Below, piece by piece: positions 11,460-23,079 of a stretch of DNA of 64,000 nucleotides. The stretch spans positions 1 through 64,000 of the forward strand of contig WFMF01000004.1 of the NCBI GenBank assembly GCA_011033025.1, read 5' to 3'. This DNA is from Beroe forskalii. Its lineage: Eukaryota > Ctenophora > Nuda > Beroida > Beroidae. The position numbers and the translations under genes were made by a program. Numbering within the stretch: position 1 is the stretch's first letter; each line of letters begins with the position of its first letter. The notes under the pieces were generated by a model. It ran no database searches. It had not been told where the DNA came from and saw only the letters and a list, made by a program, of their open reading frames with translations.

Positions 11460-13470
11460 CTAACTGGAAACTCTTGATGACCTTCTGGCTTCTGGTGACT
11501 CTTGCCTCAGTGACTGGTGACTTATGCCAGACCCAGCTTGTAACTCTTGCCTAACTCACTGGTGACTATAACCTGTTCAATGGTACCTCTTGCCTAATCG
11601 ACTGTCACTCCTGGCTGACCTGCTGAGTGCTGCCAAGCTTTGGAACTCTTGCCAAATTCATCGGTGACTCTGACCTGACCAACTAGGGCCTCTTGCTCTA
11701 TTGCCTGACTGAATGATGACTTTTGCCTGACCTATTGGCTTACTGATGACCCTTAACCGATCCAGGTGGTGACTCTTGCCTGACCAAATCGTGACCTGGC
11801 ACAATTTGTGCATGTTGCCTGAATGTCTCACTGACTGGTTACTCCCCATGACCCAGCTGCCCATCGGACCACTGGAAACTCTAACCTGATCTCCTGGCAC
11901 CTCCTACTTGACCTACTGGCGTCTCTTACCTGACATACTGACGACCCTACCTGACCTCCTGAGGAATCTAATCTGAACTACTGGCGACTTTTACCTGTCC
12001 TAGTGACGATTCTTACCTGACCTACTGACGAATCTTATCTGGCCAACTGGCAACTCTTACCTGCCCTAATTTCTGACTTTCGACCATAGCCTGACCATTG
12101 ACCATAATATGTGACAGCAGACACTTTCCTGTTGAGTGTTGACCCAGCTGGTACTTCGTGACCTACGTCTAACTAGTGACACTTGAATAGGTATCTGTTT
12201 GAGCCATTAGATGTCCTGATCCTACCTGACCTACTGGCATCTCCTGATCCTACCTGATCTACTGGCGTCTCCTGACCCTAGTCTGACCTATTTCTGACAT
12301 CTCCTGATCCTACCTGGCCTACTGGCGTCTCCTGATCCAACCTAACCTATTGGCATCTCCTGATCCTACCTGGCCTACTGGCTTCTCCTGATCCTACCTG
12401 ACCTTCTGGTGTCTCCTGATCCTTAGTGAACTACTGGCGTCTCCTGATCCTACCCGACCTATAACTGCTTAACTGGCGTGTCCTGATCCTACCTGATCTA
12501 CAGCTGGTGTCTCCTGATCCTACCTGACCTATTGTCGTCTCCTGATTCTACCTGATCTAATGGCGTCTCCTGATCGTACCTGACCTACTGGCATCTCCTG
12601 ATCCTACCTGACCTTCTGGTGTCCTGATCCTAAGTGAACTACTGTCGTGTCCTGATCCAACCTGACCTACAGCTGGTGTCTCCTGATCCTACCTGACCTT
12701 CTGGCGTCTCCTGATCCTTAGTGAACTTCTGGCGTCTCCTGATCCTACCCGACCTATTACTGCTTAACTGGCGTGTCCTGATCCAACCTGATCTACAGCT
12801 GATGTGTCCTGATACTACCTGAACTATTGGCGTCTCCTGATTCTACCTGGATCTGGCGTCTCTGATTGTACCTGACCTACTGGCAACTCCTGATCCTACC
12901 TGACCTTCTGGTGTCTCCTGATCCTAAGTGGGGAACTGGCGTCTCCTGATCCTACCTGACCTATAACTGCTTATCCTGTCTAGTCCAACCTGACCTATTG
13001 CTGGTGTCTCCTGATCCTACCTGAGCCTCTTAATCCCATCTGACCTACTGGTGCCCTGATCAGTCGTACCTGATCTAATGGCGTTTCCTGATCGTACCTG
13101 ACCTACTGTCTCCTGATCTCGCCAACTGGTTTCTCCTGATCCTAAGTGAACTACTGGCGTCTCCTGATCCTACCTGACCTATAGCCGATCCTACCTGACC
13201 TACAGCCGGTGTCTCCTGATCCTACCTGTCAGGTCAAGCTGACCTTCTCACTACTGTGTACTGGTGTCTCCTGATCGTAAGTGAACTACTGGCGTCTCCT
13301 GATCCTACCTGACCTATAACTGTGTCTCCTGACCCTACCTGAGACTCCCAAATCATACCTGACCTGTTATGCGTTTCTGATCTTGCCGAAACCACTTGTG
13401 GCAAGTTTACAACTAGCTGATGACAGTTGTTATTTCTTGACTGTCCCACTGCTGACTATTAGCTGATCAC
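11460..13470. repeat. Degenerate minisatellite in the left arm
   Basis: From 12215 to about 13345 the unit is about 27-28 bp, CTCCTGATCCTACCTGACCT followed by ACTGGCGT. From 11460 to 12200 it degrades into looser GACTCTTGCCTGACC-like units. The mirror array is at about 28980-30890. Confidence 0.85.
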
Positions 13471-13479
13471 GTAACCCAC

Positions 13480-14230
13480 TGGTCATTCTGATCTGATCTT
13501 CTGGCCAAATCCTAAATGCCAGGTCACCAGACTCTTGGAACCATTGAAGCTGTGTAATGGCTCTCCCTGACCAGTGAACTCACCTTGCGTTTGTCCTTTC
13601 CTTCCCTAGTGATCCTACCTGCAACACTTTACAGCCTCTGGTGAATGCATCCTCATTGAAGCCAAATCATACCTTTGAAATGGCCCTTTCTCATCCGGCC
13701 CTGGTGAGCCAGGAATCAAGGCAATTTTGAAAGAACCCTTCACCCCTACTGATGACCCAGGGTTGTCCTTTCTGATTCCCACTGCTGACTCCCCATTTGA
13801 CCTTTTTGTAACCCATTGGGTCATCCTTTTGCTGTTCCTTCTGGCCTACCGTTCCGCATGATCAGGAGTGACACAAGTCCTGCATCAATTTTCAAAAGCC
13901 AAATGGCTTTGGCTCTTTTGACTCGATTTCCTCTCTAGTGATCTCCGTGAGCTGATCTGGTGACACAGGTCCTGCATCCTCATGAACCCTCCATTTTGGT
14001 GGACAATGTTGGCACTTCCTTTGTTTGCCCCTCTGGCAAGAACGATTTTTTGTTTCGGGTCTTGTCACATGCGTGACCAGGGTCACGTGACCAGTATCGT
14101 CTAGACACCTTTGATCTCGATATTTTGAAGCGGTCTTTGACTAACCCCTACGTGGTAATGAGTGGCCAGGGCTCTCTTGTTTAGACCAGTATCGTCTGAT
14201 TCGACACCTTTTGATCCTTTGCTGTTCCTA
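13480..14230. other. Arm sequence, no gene seen
   Basis: Mixed sequence with scraps of the neighbouring CTGACC repeat and a partial internal duplication (CCTGCATCCTCATGAACC and similar). Its counterpart in the right arm (28400-28880) is shorter by about 250 bp. Confidence 0.5.
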
Positions 14231-14559
14231 TCTAATCACTGTTGAATAGGGTACGCCCTTTTTTCAAAGTTTTTTAGGCTCTTTGACTCGATTGTAGATC
14301 TCAGTGAGCTGATCACGAGGATATCAAGTTTTTTTAATTGGACAATTTCTTCCTTTGCCTCTGGGCGTTTTTCTGTTTCGTGACGTCACATCACGTGATC
14401 CGTCTGCTAGTACTTTGTGCGCGCTCTGATTCCGCGCGCGCAATTGTAATTCTATGCGCGTTCGCGGATTTGAGTTGTCCGTGTCAATTCTGTGCTATCT
14501 ATGGCATTGGCAAGACTTATCTTTATCGAATTATGGAATTTTCTGATACCAATGTATTA

Positions 14560-15945
14560 TACTTTATAGACGCAGATAGCAAATGATTTAAGAATCAGCA
14601 AGTCTTGCCAGTGTCATTTTCAAGCTGATAATTGCGATCACTTGGAAAATGGAAGCTTAAGTTTATACATTGAGAGCTGAGAAGTACATTGGTACTATAC
14701 AGGGCTAAAATTGTACGCATCCCAATCAGGAGTCAGGGTGCATGTGACTGCTGAGTGTCCCCAGTCAGATCACATGACAAAGCATAGGACACTCTCAGTC
14801 TACCTCAACCAATGATCGAGCGACGAGCAGAAAAAGGTTCACGTGACTGAAAGAGGAGGAAGCAAGCAGTATCTCTTTGACCACGAAGAAATCCAATTAG
14901 CAGTGACCTAGTATGTTATATTTTAACGAGTAGGCCCTCTAGCTAATTCTATTTCATCGTTCGGCAGTCTTGAAGCTTATTCCGATCCCGAGATCTGTGA
15001 AATGTGAAACACTAAAAAATCCGTTATTATGGAAGTATGCAGATGTTATTGTTCCCGCAGATCCCAAAAGTAGCAAGTATTACTCCATGCTCTCTGTGTA
15101 TTAGTCATAAGGTACCATGATACCAGAATTGCAGACTGGCAAGAGCCAGCAATTAAAGGGGTACTCACGGAACAGCTTTGAAAACACCACACAGAGTATA
15201 ATATGATAATTTCAATCATGAAGGGATTATGTCTGACGTTGCCAGACCCCCTGGGTCTGAAAAAGTCGGACAAAGCGGATTCAAAACGACGAACTGTCGT
15301 TCGGAATCATGGGAATCGAGGTCTCATCCCACAGTCAGGAATTACACCGTGTACGTCTGTTGTCCGAGATCGCGAATTCGCACTCTTCTGATAATCTGAT
15401 TTAGATGATTGGGAAACGGTTAATGAAAGTTCCTCAGGATTGTGAATCGTCCCTCAAAATCTGGGCACCATGGAATTTTCTTTTACCTTACCAATCTACT
15501 AATCTACGATAGACGCAGATATAACAGATGATTTCAAGTTGATAATTGCGATTACGGCAGTCTTGAACTTCTCCGAACCACCGGCTAGCTCGCCGGCTAG
15601 CCGGCCGGCCAGGCGGCCAGCTAGCTGGTTAGCCAGCCGGCCAGAAGGTCGGCTAGCCGGCCGGCTAGTCAGTCAGCTGGTATTGGTAATTGCGATTACT
15701 TGGAAAATTGAAGCTTGAATTTATACATTGCGAGCCAAGGAGTACATTAGTACTATACAAGGTTAAAATTGTACACCCCAATCAAGAGTCAGGGTGCATT
15801 TGAATACCGAGTGTCCCCAGTCAGATCACATGTCCAAGCAGGGACACTCTCCCTCAACCAATGAATGAGCAGAACAAGGTTCACGTGACTGATAGAGAAG
15901 GAGGAAGAGGAAGCAAGCAGTATCTCTTTGACCATATGAAAAAGA
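14560..15945. repeat. Internal direct duplication in the left arm
   Basis: The segment at 14625-14885 (gcgattacttggaaaatgga, then tatacattg, gtactatacagg, ccccagtcagatcacatg, agcaagcagtatctctttga) recurs at 15690-15940 with moderate divergence, about 1.06 kb apart. Both copies are also present, inverted, in the right arm, so the duplication predates the separation of the arms. No coding function seen. Confidence 0.75.
15577..15682. repeat. GC-rich block of nested palindromes
   Basis: A run of CCGGCTAGC, CCGGCCGGC and CAGCTAGCTGG words gives many overlapping short palindromes. The mirror copy at about 27285-27380 has the same composition with small differences. Confidence 0.75.
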
Positions 15946-16041
15946 TCGGGGAACGGACATTTCATCTAGCGACACTTCATCTGACGAAATTTCATCTCCG
16001 ACACTTCATCTCAAAGAAGGACATTGCATGTTGTACTGTAA

Positions 16042-16094
16042 ATATAGCACGGGACCTTGGTTCAACAGTGTTGAACCAAGGTCCCGTGCTATAT
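16042..16094. other. Perfect 53-bp palindrome (left arm)
   Basis: Two 26-base arms, starting ATATAGCACGGGACCTTGGT, are exact reverse complements around a single central base. The same 53 bases are kept without change in the right arm at 26866-26918, although surrounding sequence has diverged. Transcribed, it would form a hairpin with almost no loop; as DNA it could extrude a cruciform. Confidence 0.9.
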
Positions 16095-16379
16095 CATGTT
16101 TTTCCGTTGATCCTTATCAAAAAGCACTGAGGGCTCTTAAAATCCTCCTAAAATGCTAATTTAAAGTCCTTAAAATATTGATTTAAGCCATCTGTAATGA
16201 TTGGAAACCATTGAGTATCAATAAGAACATATGAGTTACACAAAAAACACATTGGTGTGAAATGACCGAAAAGTTCAAAAATCCAAACCAAAGAAAAACA
16301 ACAAAAAACATACCCTACTCTAAATTTGGGATCTTGGGCTAGGTTTTTTTTTCTTGTTTTTTTGGGCTACAATCCCCCA

Positions 16380-16560
16380 CAGTTGAGTGAACCATGTGGC
16401 TCTGTAGATAAGAGCCATCTCCTTTAGCACAGTAGTCAGGGTGGGAATCAAACCAGCAACCTTTTGATTGCTAACACGACACTCTCCCTCATGAACTATT
16501 TATGAATTGAGGTAGAGTGGGTTACCAGTTCTAATTCCACGAGGTGCCATCCGAGTGGGG
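16380..16560 (-). mobile_element. tRNA-derived SINE, degenerate (left arm)
   Basis: On the minus strand it reads AGAGTGTCGTGTTAGCAATC, then GGTTGCTGGTTTGATTCCCA (B-box-like), then GTGCTAAAGGAGA and AGCCACATGGTTCACTCAAC. The same tail words occur in the SINE at 41258-41419, which shows one family. The A-box region is degraded. Confidence 0.65.
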
Positions 16561-16969
16561 TCATTTACTCATACCCTTTGGTGAAGTCGAGTGATATAAC
16601 TATATAAGCCTCAGGAGAGATTGATAACCTGGTTGTACCACAAGGCACAACACTAACACTTAAAAGACCCATCGAAGTGCCCCAGTCTCATTATCCAAGA
16701 ACAAGGTTACACCTGCAACCTTTTTAAAACTTAAAAAAGAACATACCCTGTCTTTTCCATGATGCTTATTGGCATATAGATTGAGTAATCATACCGTACC
16801 TAGTCTTTTCAAGCTTTAGGTTAAAAGTAAGCTTTTAAGTATTAATGGGACAATAAAAGCACTATTACGTATTACAATCGTGGAGTTTAAATCTGGCATT
16901 AAACAATGCTGTTTAATGCTGTGTAAAAGTACAATGCTGTGTAAAAGTATTGCTTAATAAGATGTTTTG

Positions 16970-17300
16970 CATCTAGGTATCCTATCTCCAAATTTAATAT
17001 AGGTCTTAAGTAGAACGACTGACAAAAATATTCTAACATGACTGGAGATAGGATACTTGTCAAGGATAAAAGTATCCTATCTCCTTAGTTGGAATCAATT
17101 ATTTTTGCATATCAATCTATCAATTATCTTAAGGTACCTTAGGCTTTTCTTACACTCAAAATATTTAAAAGGTGGATTTAAGATAATTTTCAAAATTGTA
17201 TAACATGCCTAAATAGCATGCTATGATAATGAAATCGATTCTAAAGGGTAGAGGGGCCTTTCAGGAGGCTGTACACAAAAAATGGAGATAGGATTTTTTT
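16970..17300. promoter_or_regulatory. Subterminal iteron cluster (inner end of left arm)
   Basis: TATCCTATCTCC, GGAGATAGGAT, AGTATCCTATCTCC and GGATTTAAGATAA words recur in both orientations. Similar words (GGAGTTAGGATAA, GGAGATAGGATAT, GGATTTAGGATAG) fill the other end of the arm at 10915-11170. Such repeated short words at both ends resemble transposase-binding iterons; this role is inferred. Confidence 0.45.
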
Positions 17301-17855
17301 GCACTCAGATTGTTTTGAACTCAGACGGCGAGATGTATCTGAAACCGTTTTTTTAAAAACGAAACCAGGGAGTGCTACACAGAACACAGCCCCTATACAT
17401 GTGCAGTCTGCAGCAGCAAGAGGTTACTTATATCTATAATTCCTGGTAGATTTTCGCCAATTGCTTTAATGAGTTAATGCTTTGATGGCTCACTGTTGAA
17501 AAAATATCTATTTCTATTTGGTTGAAAAGAAGTGAAGTAATGACTTTATCGGTTGATTAATCTGTTTTTGGTGTGTTAGATTTCTTTCTCTTCAAAATTT
17601 CTTTGGTCTTATTAAACAGGTTCTATTCATCAGATGAAACTGTTCCGTTGGGAGGAGAAGGAAGTCATTGTACACCAACAAGAAATGCTGCTGCAGCAGC
17701 TGAAACCTAACATAGTACCATGATTATCTCCATAATCAACAATTATTATTCCATTACTGATATTTTGAAATTTTCAGTCCGTTCTGAGTAGACTCAATTA
17801 GAAGCAGTTTTCCGTCTATTACAAACTTTAAAGCAGCATTTGCAACTGTTATCAG

Positions 17856-17975
17856 GCTCTTGACGTGCTGGCATCGGCTATAAATTTGATAGACCCTAAG
17901 TACCAAGAGTACACTGACAAGATCAAAGACAGAGCCCCTCCCAAGTCCACCAAGATTGGAGGGTTTAAAGCTCTG
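17856..17975 (+). CDS. Candidate exon of an unrecognised gene
   Basis: Exactly 40 codons without a stop, framed by ATCAG at the 5' side and GTAAGT at the 3' side, phase 0 at both ends. The peptide reads ALDVLASAINLIDPKYQEYT and continues DKIKDRAPPKSTKIGGFKAL. Composition is protein-like and no tandem repeat is involved. It lies in the spacer of the giant inverted repeat, upstream of the frame at 18290-18844 on the same strand, and the two may belong to one gene. The phase of the next candidate acceptor (after TTCACAG at about 18176) does not fit directly, so a frameshift or a missing exon is needed. Confidence 0.5.
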
Positions 17976-18181
17976 GTAAGTAAAAGTATTGTATCTATTC
18001 ACCCGAGGTCAGACCAACTTCCCCTTTTGCCCTATATGTCCTGCCTTAAACCAAAAAATCATGAATTCATTCTTTCAATCATTTATTCATTAACTCATCC
18101 AATCATTTAAATCATTCATCCAATCATTTAAATCATTGATTCATCCAATCATTTATCATCCATTCATTCATTCACAGACTC

Positions 18182-18844
18182 ACAAAGTAGAGACGAGAAG
18201 TTCTCAGGAGCAGTGCTTAAAGCATCGACGCTTCCTCAAGAGAGTGTGGGGTCGAGTATCCCTCCAAGAAGATTTTACGACGGGAAAAAATGAAGCGTGT
18301 AGTTAAAGTAGTACCAGACATGTATGAAATCATCAAAGGAAAAACTGTCCCTAGGGGTGTCTTCGTACCAAGTTATATGGACTATCTTAGGGTTACAGTC
18401 AAGCAATTCCATGAAGTTGGAATCCTCAGACCTTCTATGAAGGTGATTGAGTTCCAACTCAAGGATGGACTTGACGGGGCAGGTAATCAGATTGAAATAA
18501 AGGAGAAGTGGAATAAGATGGTTACCATGGGATTTGCTGTAGTGAAGATTGTCGACAAGACTGAAGCAATACACAAAACAGTGTTTGAGAATCCCATATT
18601 GAACTCAAATTTCTCTGTTAAGCCTTTGTGTATGGTACTTCAGGACGAAACTTACGAACTGTGTAAAGCTCTTTTCGAGAGGTACCCGAAAGAGCAACCA
18701 AATACGGTGGTTGATATCACCCCTGACTATCAAGCGAACGTTTCATTTAATATTAAGAGATGTATGATTGATGGCAAATTGAGAATATCTGAAATGCTTA
18801 ATCACTCTAAGAGAAACGAAGAGAGTGAGCATGAGATTGGATGA
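18182..18844 (+). pseudogene. Unrecognised protein-coding region, frameshifted and 3'-interrupted
   Basis: The long frame starts MKRVVKVVPDMYEIIKGKTV (18290) and runs 184 codons through FVPSYMDYLRVTVKQFHEVG and VEFQLKDGLDG-like sequence (as VIEFQLKDGLDGAGNQIEIK). Upstream, another frame reads RDEKFSGAVLKASTLPQESV and then IPPRRFYDGKK before a stop at a run of six A. A one-base slip there would join the two, so the original protein was longer. At about 18826 the sequence becomes the C-terminal end of a LINE, so the gene lost its 3' end to a LINE insertion. It has mixed helical composition with no repeats. I do not recognise the family. It could be a remnant of a gene carried by the surrounding element, or a host gene. 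Confidence 0.5.
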
Positions 18845-19031
18845 TGACTACTATGTTCTGAAGGTTCCTAAGAAATCTAACTTATCCAAGACAGAAGGCT
18901 CCTTCACTTATGCTGCTCCCCAGACTTGGAACAATCTTCCTTACAATATTAGGAGCTTAACTGATATTGGACAGTTTAAAAAGCAACTCAAAACTTATTA
19001 TTTTGATCTGGCATTCAAAGGAATTGAATGA
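18826..19031 (+). pseudogene. LINE C-terminal fragment
   Basis: The frame reads KSNLSKTEGSFTYAAPQTWN, NLPYNIRSLTDIGQFKKQLK and ends KTYYFDLAFKGIE. This is the conserved C-terminal end of CR1/L2-like LINEs; the LINE at 55764-58673 has the same pattern (FAAPNVWNNLPYDIRSSSDI). Only the last 65 or so residues are present, as in an extremely 5'-truncated insertion. Confidence 0.8.
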
Positions 19032-19995
19032 TATTATTATTAGCTCTGTCGTGAAGTAAGACTAAATGTTACTAATAGCCTACCTCAGACAAAACCGCAA
19101 GCGGTCGTCATAGCAACCCCCTCACAGAGTCACAGGGATGCCGCCTTTTAATTGTAAGAGGTTTTTTTCTATTGCATTGTGACTTGTTTCAATCAAATCA
19201 AGTCGAAAATTCGGTCTTAAGACTCAAATTTCAAATTTGCCTAATTTCTACAAAACGTCCACGTGAACTCACGTGCACTTCATTTCCATGGGCCATTTCT
19301 TGTTCTATTCGAGTACCAAGTAAATCAAAATAATGATTCAGTCACTATCATGTAGCACAACAGCCCTGCACTTTTGAAACTCGGCCTGAAATTGGACTTA
19401 GCCAAATTTTCGACTTTTTCGCGCGGCTCAAATTTACGTTTTTGAGGGTCCACCACACCTTCCCCTTAAATCGGGAAGACTTGAAACTTTTTACCCTTGA
19501 TATTTGACTGAGAAAGAACATTGATACGCCTGGAAAAGATGGAGCAATGTTGGTGAGCTTAGATATAGATGCTCAAAGTCACCATATTTTGGCCTAGTAA
19601 AGATCCTCGATTTTTGGAGGCCCCCCACGACCTCATTTTTTCAATAATCACCATGAAACTTCTTTTGTGGCTAAATCTCGAGGTCTTGATGCTACATAAG
19701 TCGGGAAAACATGACGCGGTAGAAAACTTTTCAGATACAGTGCTTCAAAGTGGTCCAAAATTACGTTTTTCGCTAAAAATCGTGATTTTATCGATTTTGA
19801 TGACGTCATAACAGCAAAAAAATCGATCCGCGAAACTTCCTACATAGCCTAAGCCACAATTTCATCTTAGCTGAAAAAAACCTGCCCTCGATCAAGGCTC
19901 TACCATTTGTGGTTCTCGATATCTCAGCGATTCAAATTTGGTCCTAAATTATCAGCTATAAGTATATAAGTATATAAGTATATAAGTATATAAAT

Positions 19996-20138
19996 ACCAC
20001 CAAAACCGTTGGACGGTTGGTCTAGTAACCCCCCGCTGGTTTGGATGTGATCAGCCCATTTTGTCTCTTTTCAGGTTCCGTTGTCACATCCAAACCCGCG
20101 GGGGGTTACTAGACCAACCGTCCAACGGTTTTGGTGGT
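19996..20138. repeat. Long hairpin, copy 1
   Basis: ACCACCAAAACCGTTGGACG and following bases through TTTGGATGTGA are matched by the reverse complement ending CCAACGGTTTTGGTGGT. The stem is about 55 bp per side with a loop of about 35 bp containing CAGCCCATTTTGTCTC. Confidence 0.85.
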
Positions 20139-20324
20139 GATATCTTGACAGATGTATGTAGTTTGAACCCATGTTACTTCCCCAAAGGCAGTTTGGACCC
20201 ACGTTACTTGCCCTTACGTAGTCCGAACCCACGTAACTAGCCCAGACGCAAGCCAAACCAACGAAACTCACCCTGACGAAGTCGAAAACTACGTTATTCT
20301 AACTTGGAATTACTAGAATTGATA

Positions 20325-20665
20325 TATTTCTTAATTTCTACAAATCGTCCACGCGAACTCACGTGCTTAAATATAGCAACCAGATCTTATTTCACATACA
20401 TAAGTCGGATCTGAACTCATTTCAACGTAACCAAGTCGAAAATCCCGTGTAAACATCAATTTCTTTAAATCCCCTAATTTCTACAAAACGTCCGTGTGTA
20501 CTCACGTGCTGAAGTATAGCACATGCATCTTATTTCATGTGCATTAGTCGTATTTGAACTCATTTCAACGTAATCAAGTCGAAAATCCCGTTTAAATATC
20601 AATTTCTTCAAATCCCCTAATTTCTACAAAACGTCCGCGTGAACTCACGTGCTCCACTAGCTCAT
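20325..20665. repeat. Sub-repeats of about 140 bp
   Basis: TTTCTACAAAACGTCCGCGT, ACTCACGTGCT, TATTTGAACTCATTTCAACG and GTCGAAAATCCCGTGT recur in order three times within copy 1, and again in copy 2 and in the third copy at 49850-50090. Confidence 0.75.
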
Positions 20666-21549
20666 CGTATATTTCCCATCCATATTCACTGTGAGACATA
20701 GAAAAACCATTATCAGTTGACCATCGTATCACAGAATAGGATTACAGTACAATTTTTCCTCATAAACGTAATTTCAATCAATTTGCAGTTCAATTTTCAG
20801 AAGCCTCTCACGACAACAATCTTCGGTCGATCGCCCTGAAACTCGTTTTATAGTTAAATCTCAACGTCTAAAAGCAGCATATCAAAGTAAAACATAATCC
20901 GATAAAATCTCTTTGAGTTGGAGATGTTCAAAGTAGCGCAAAATAGCATTCTATCGCAAAATACGCTATTTTAGTGGATTAACGCGATTTTGATGACGTC
21001 ATCACAGCACCCAAATAGGCTTAAACCAACTTTCAATATAGCCTATAAGACAATTCCGCCTTAGTACAACATACTTTGACCAGTCTCATCTCAAGATAAG
21101 TCGTAGTTCTTGACATCGCACTCGTTAAAGTTTTGTCCTATAATTTGGAAATTGATTCTTCACCGTACCTTAGAAAATCGCGTATATCTCGATGAAGAAT
21201 CGAGGTAGCCCAATAATCCATATGATTTTCTGAAAGCTCTTTAAATTTGCTAAAAATCATTCTGAAAAATCAGAACTCTATCTCTTTTCCTTCTTGGTGA
21301 AAAATGCGCTCGAAAATGGCCTATTTTCGCTAAAAAAGCAATAAAATTTCGCTAAGTTGATGACGTCATAGTGACGTGAAAATGACGTCACCAGAACTTC
21401 TTTTATAGCCTATAACATTTTCCCATCTTAGATCAACAAAACCTGACCTCGATCATGGTTCTACCATTTCCCGTTCTTGAGATCTCGGCTTTATAAATTT
21501 GCTGCCAATTATCATGATCTATCTTATATCTATCTTATTATGCTTATAA

Positions 21550-21691
21550 ACCACCAAAACCGTTGGACGGTTGGTCTAGTAACCCCCCGCTGGTTTGGAT
21601 GTGATCAGCCCATTTTGTCTCTTTTCAGGTTCCGTTGTCACATCCAAACCCGCGGGGGTTGCTAGACCCAACTGTCCTTGGTTTTGGTGGT
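21550..21691. repeat. Long hairpin, copy 2
   Basis: Same hairpin as at 19996, with a few mismatches in the right half of the stem (ACTGTCCTTGGTTTTGGTGG). Confidence 0.85.
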
Positions 21692-23079
21692 GATATATCT
21701 TGACAGATGTAGTTTGAACCCATGTTACTTGCCCAAAGGCAGTTTGGACCACGTAACTTGCCTTCATGGTCCGAACCCGTTACTAGCCCACACGCAAGTC
21801 TAACCCACGCAACTTACCCTAACGAAGTCCCAAACTACTATTCTAACTTGGAATTTCTAGAATTGATATATTTCTTAATTTCTACAAATCGTCCACGTGA
21901 ACTCGTGCTAGAATATAGCAATCAGATCTAATTTCACGTGCATAAGTCGTATTTGAACTCATTTCAACGTAACCAAGTCGAAAATCCCGTGTGAATATCA
22001 ATTTCTTCAAATCCCTAATTTCTACAAATTGTCCGTGTGTACTCACGTGCTGAAGTATAGCACATGCATCTTATTTCATGTGCAATAGTCGTATTTGAAC
22101 CCATTTCAACGTAATCAAGTCGAAAATCCCGTGTAAATATCAATTTCTTTAAATCCCCTAATTTCTACAAAACGTCCGTGTGAACTCACGTGCTCCTTTG
22201 TTCATCGTATATTTCCCATCTCTATTCACTGTAAGACATAGAAAAACCACTGTCAGTTGACCATCGTATCACAGAATAGGATAACAGTACAATTTTTCGT
22301 CATAAACGTAATTTCAATCAATTTGCAGTTCAATTTTAAGAAGCCTCTCACGACAACAATCTTCGACCGATTGCCCTGAAACTCGTTTTATAGCTTAATC
22401 TCAAGGTCTAAAAGCAGCATATCGATGTAAAACATTATGAGATGAAAACTCTTTGAGTTGAAGACGTTCAAAGTAGCGCATAAAATAGCGTTCTATCGCA
22501 AAATACGCTATTTTAGTGGTTTTACGCGATTTTGATGACGTCATCACAGCACCCAAATAAGCTCAAATCAACTTCCCATATAGCCTATAAGACAATTCCG
22601 CCTCGGTACAACATACTTTGACCGGTCTCATCTCAAGATAAGCTGCAGTTCTTGACATATCACTCGTTTAAGTTTTTCTCCTAAATTTGGAAATTTATTT
22701 TTTCACCGTACCTTAGAAAATCGCGTATATCTCGATGAAAAATCGAGATAGCCCAATGATCCGTATGATTTTCTGAAAGCTCTTTAAATTTGCTAAAAAT
22801 CATTCTGAAAAATCAGACAGCTATCTCCTTTCCTTCTTGGTGAAAAATGCGCTCGAAAATAGCCTATTTTCGCTAAAAAAGCAAGAAATTTCGCTAAGTT
22901 GATGACGTCATAGTGACGTGAAAATGACGTCACCAGAACTTCTCTTATAGCCTATAACATTTTCCCATCTTAGATCAACAAAACCTGACCTCGATCATGG
23001 CTCTACCATTTCCGTTCTTGAGATCTCGGCTTTCCAAATTTGCTCCCAATTATCATGATCTATCTTCTTATTATACACC

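Larger units (their letters stand above)
10915..17330. repeat. Giant inverted repeat, left arm (about 6.4 kb)
   Basis: Sequence from GTGGATTTAGGATAGTTC (10915) to TTTTGAACTCAGACGGCG (17330) is matched in reverse complement by 31468 down to 25636. The match includes unique landmarks throughout: CAGTTGGGGGATTGTAGCCC, the GATCCTACCTGACC minisatellite, the GC-rich CCGGCCGGCTAGC block, a 53-bp perfect palindrome and a SINE. The arm differs from its partner by substitutions and indels, the largest being about 350 bp at 14243-14598, present only here. No convincing protein-coding gene lies in the arm. The repeated GGAGATAGGAT-type words at both ends suggest that it is a mobile element copy. Confidence 0.9.
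19996..23060. repeat. Tandem repeat of about 1.55 kb, two copies
   Basis: Copy 1 (19996-21549) and copy 2 (21550-about 23060) begin with the same hairpin and follow the same order: CTTGACAGATGTA, CTTGCCC blocks, CTAATTTCTACAAA.CGTCC sub-repeats, TTTTGATGACGTCATCACAG, and GCCTATAACATTTTCCCATC near the end. They differ by scattered substitutions and small indels. Related sequence also precedes copy 1 (19200-19990). A third, partial copy lies at 49511-50090. No open frame is conserved between copies, so it appears non-coding. Confidence 0.85.

Noticed and set aside
11658..11900. 80-codon frame present in both arms (also 30467-30709)
   Set aside because: It lies in degenerate CTGACC minisatellite sequence and is conserved only because the arms are copies of each other.
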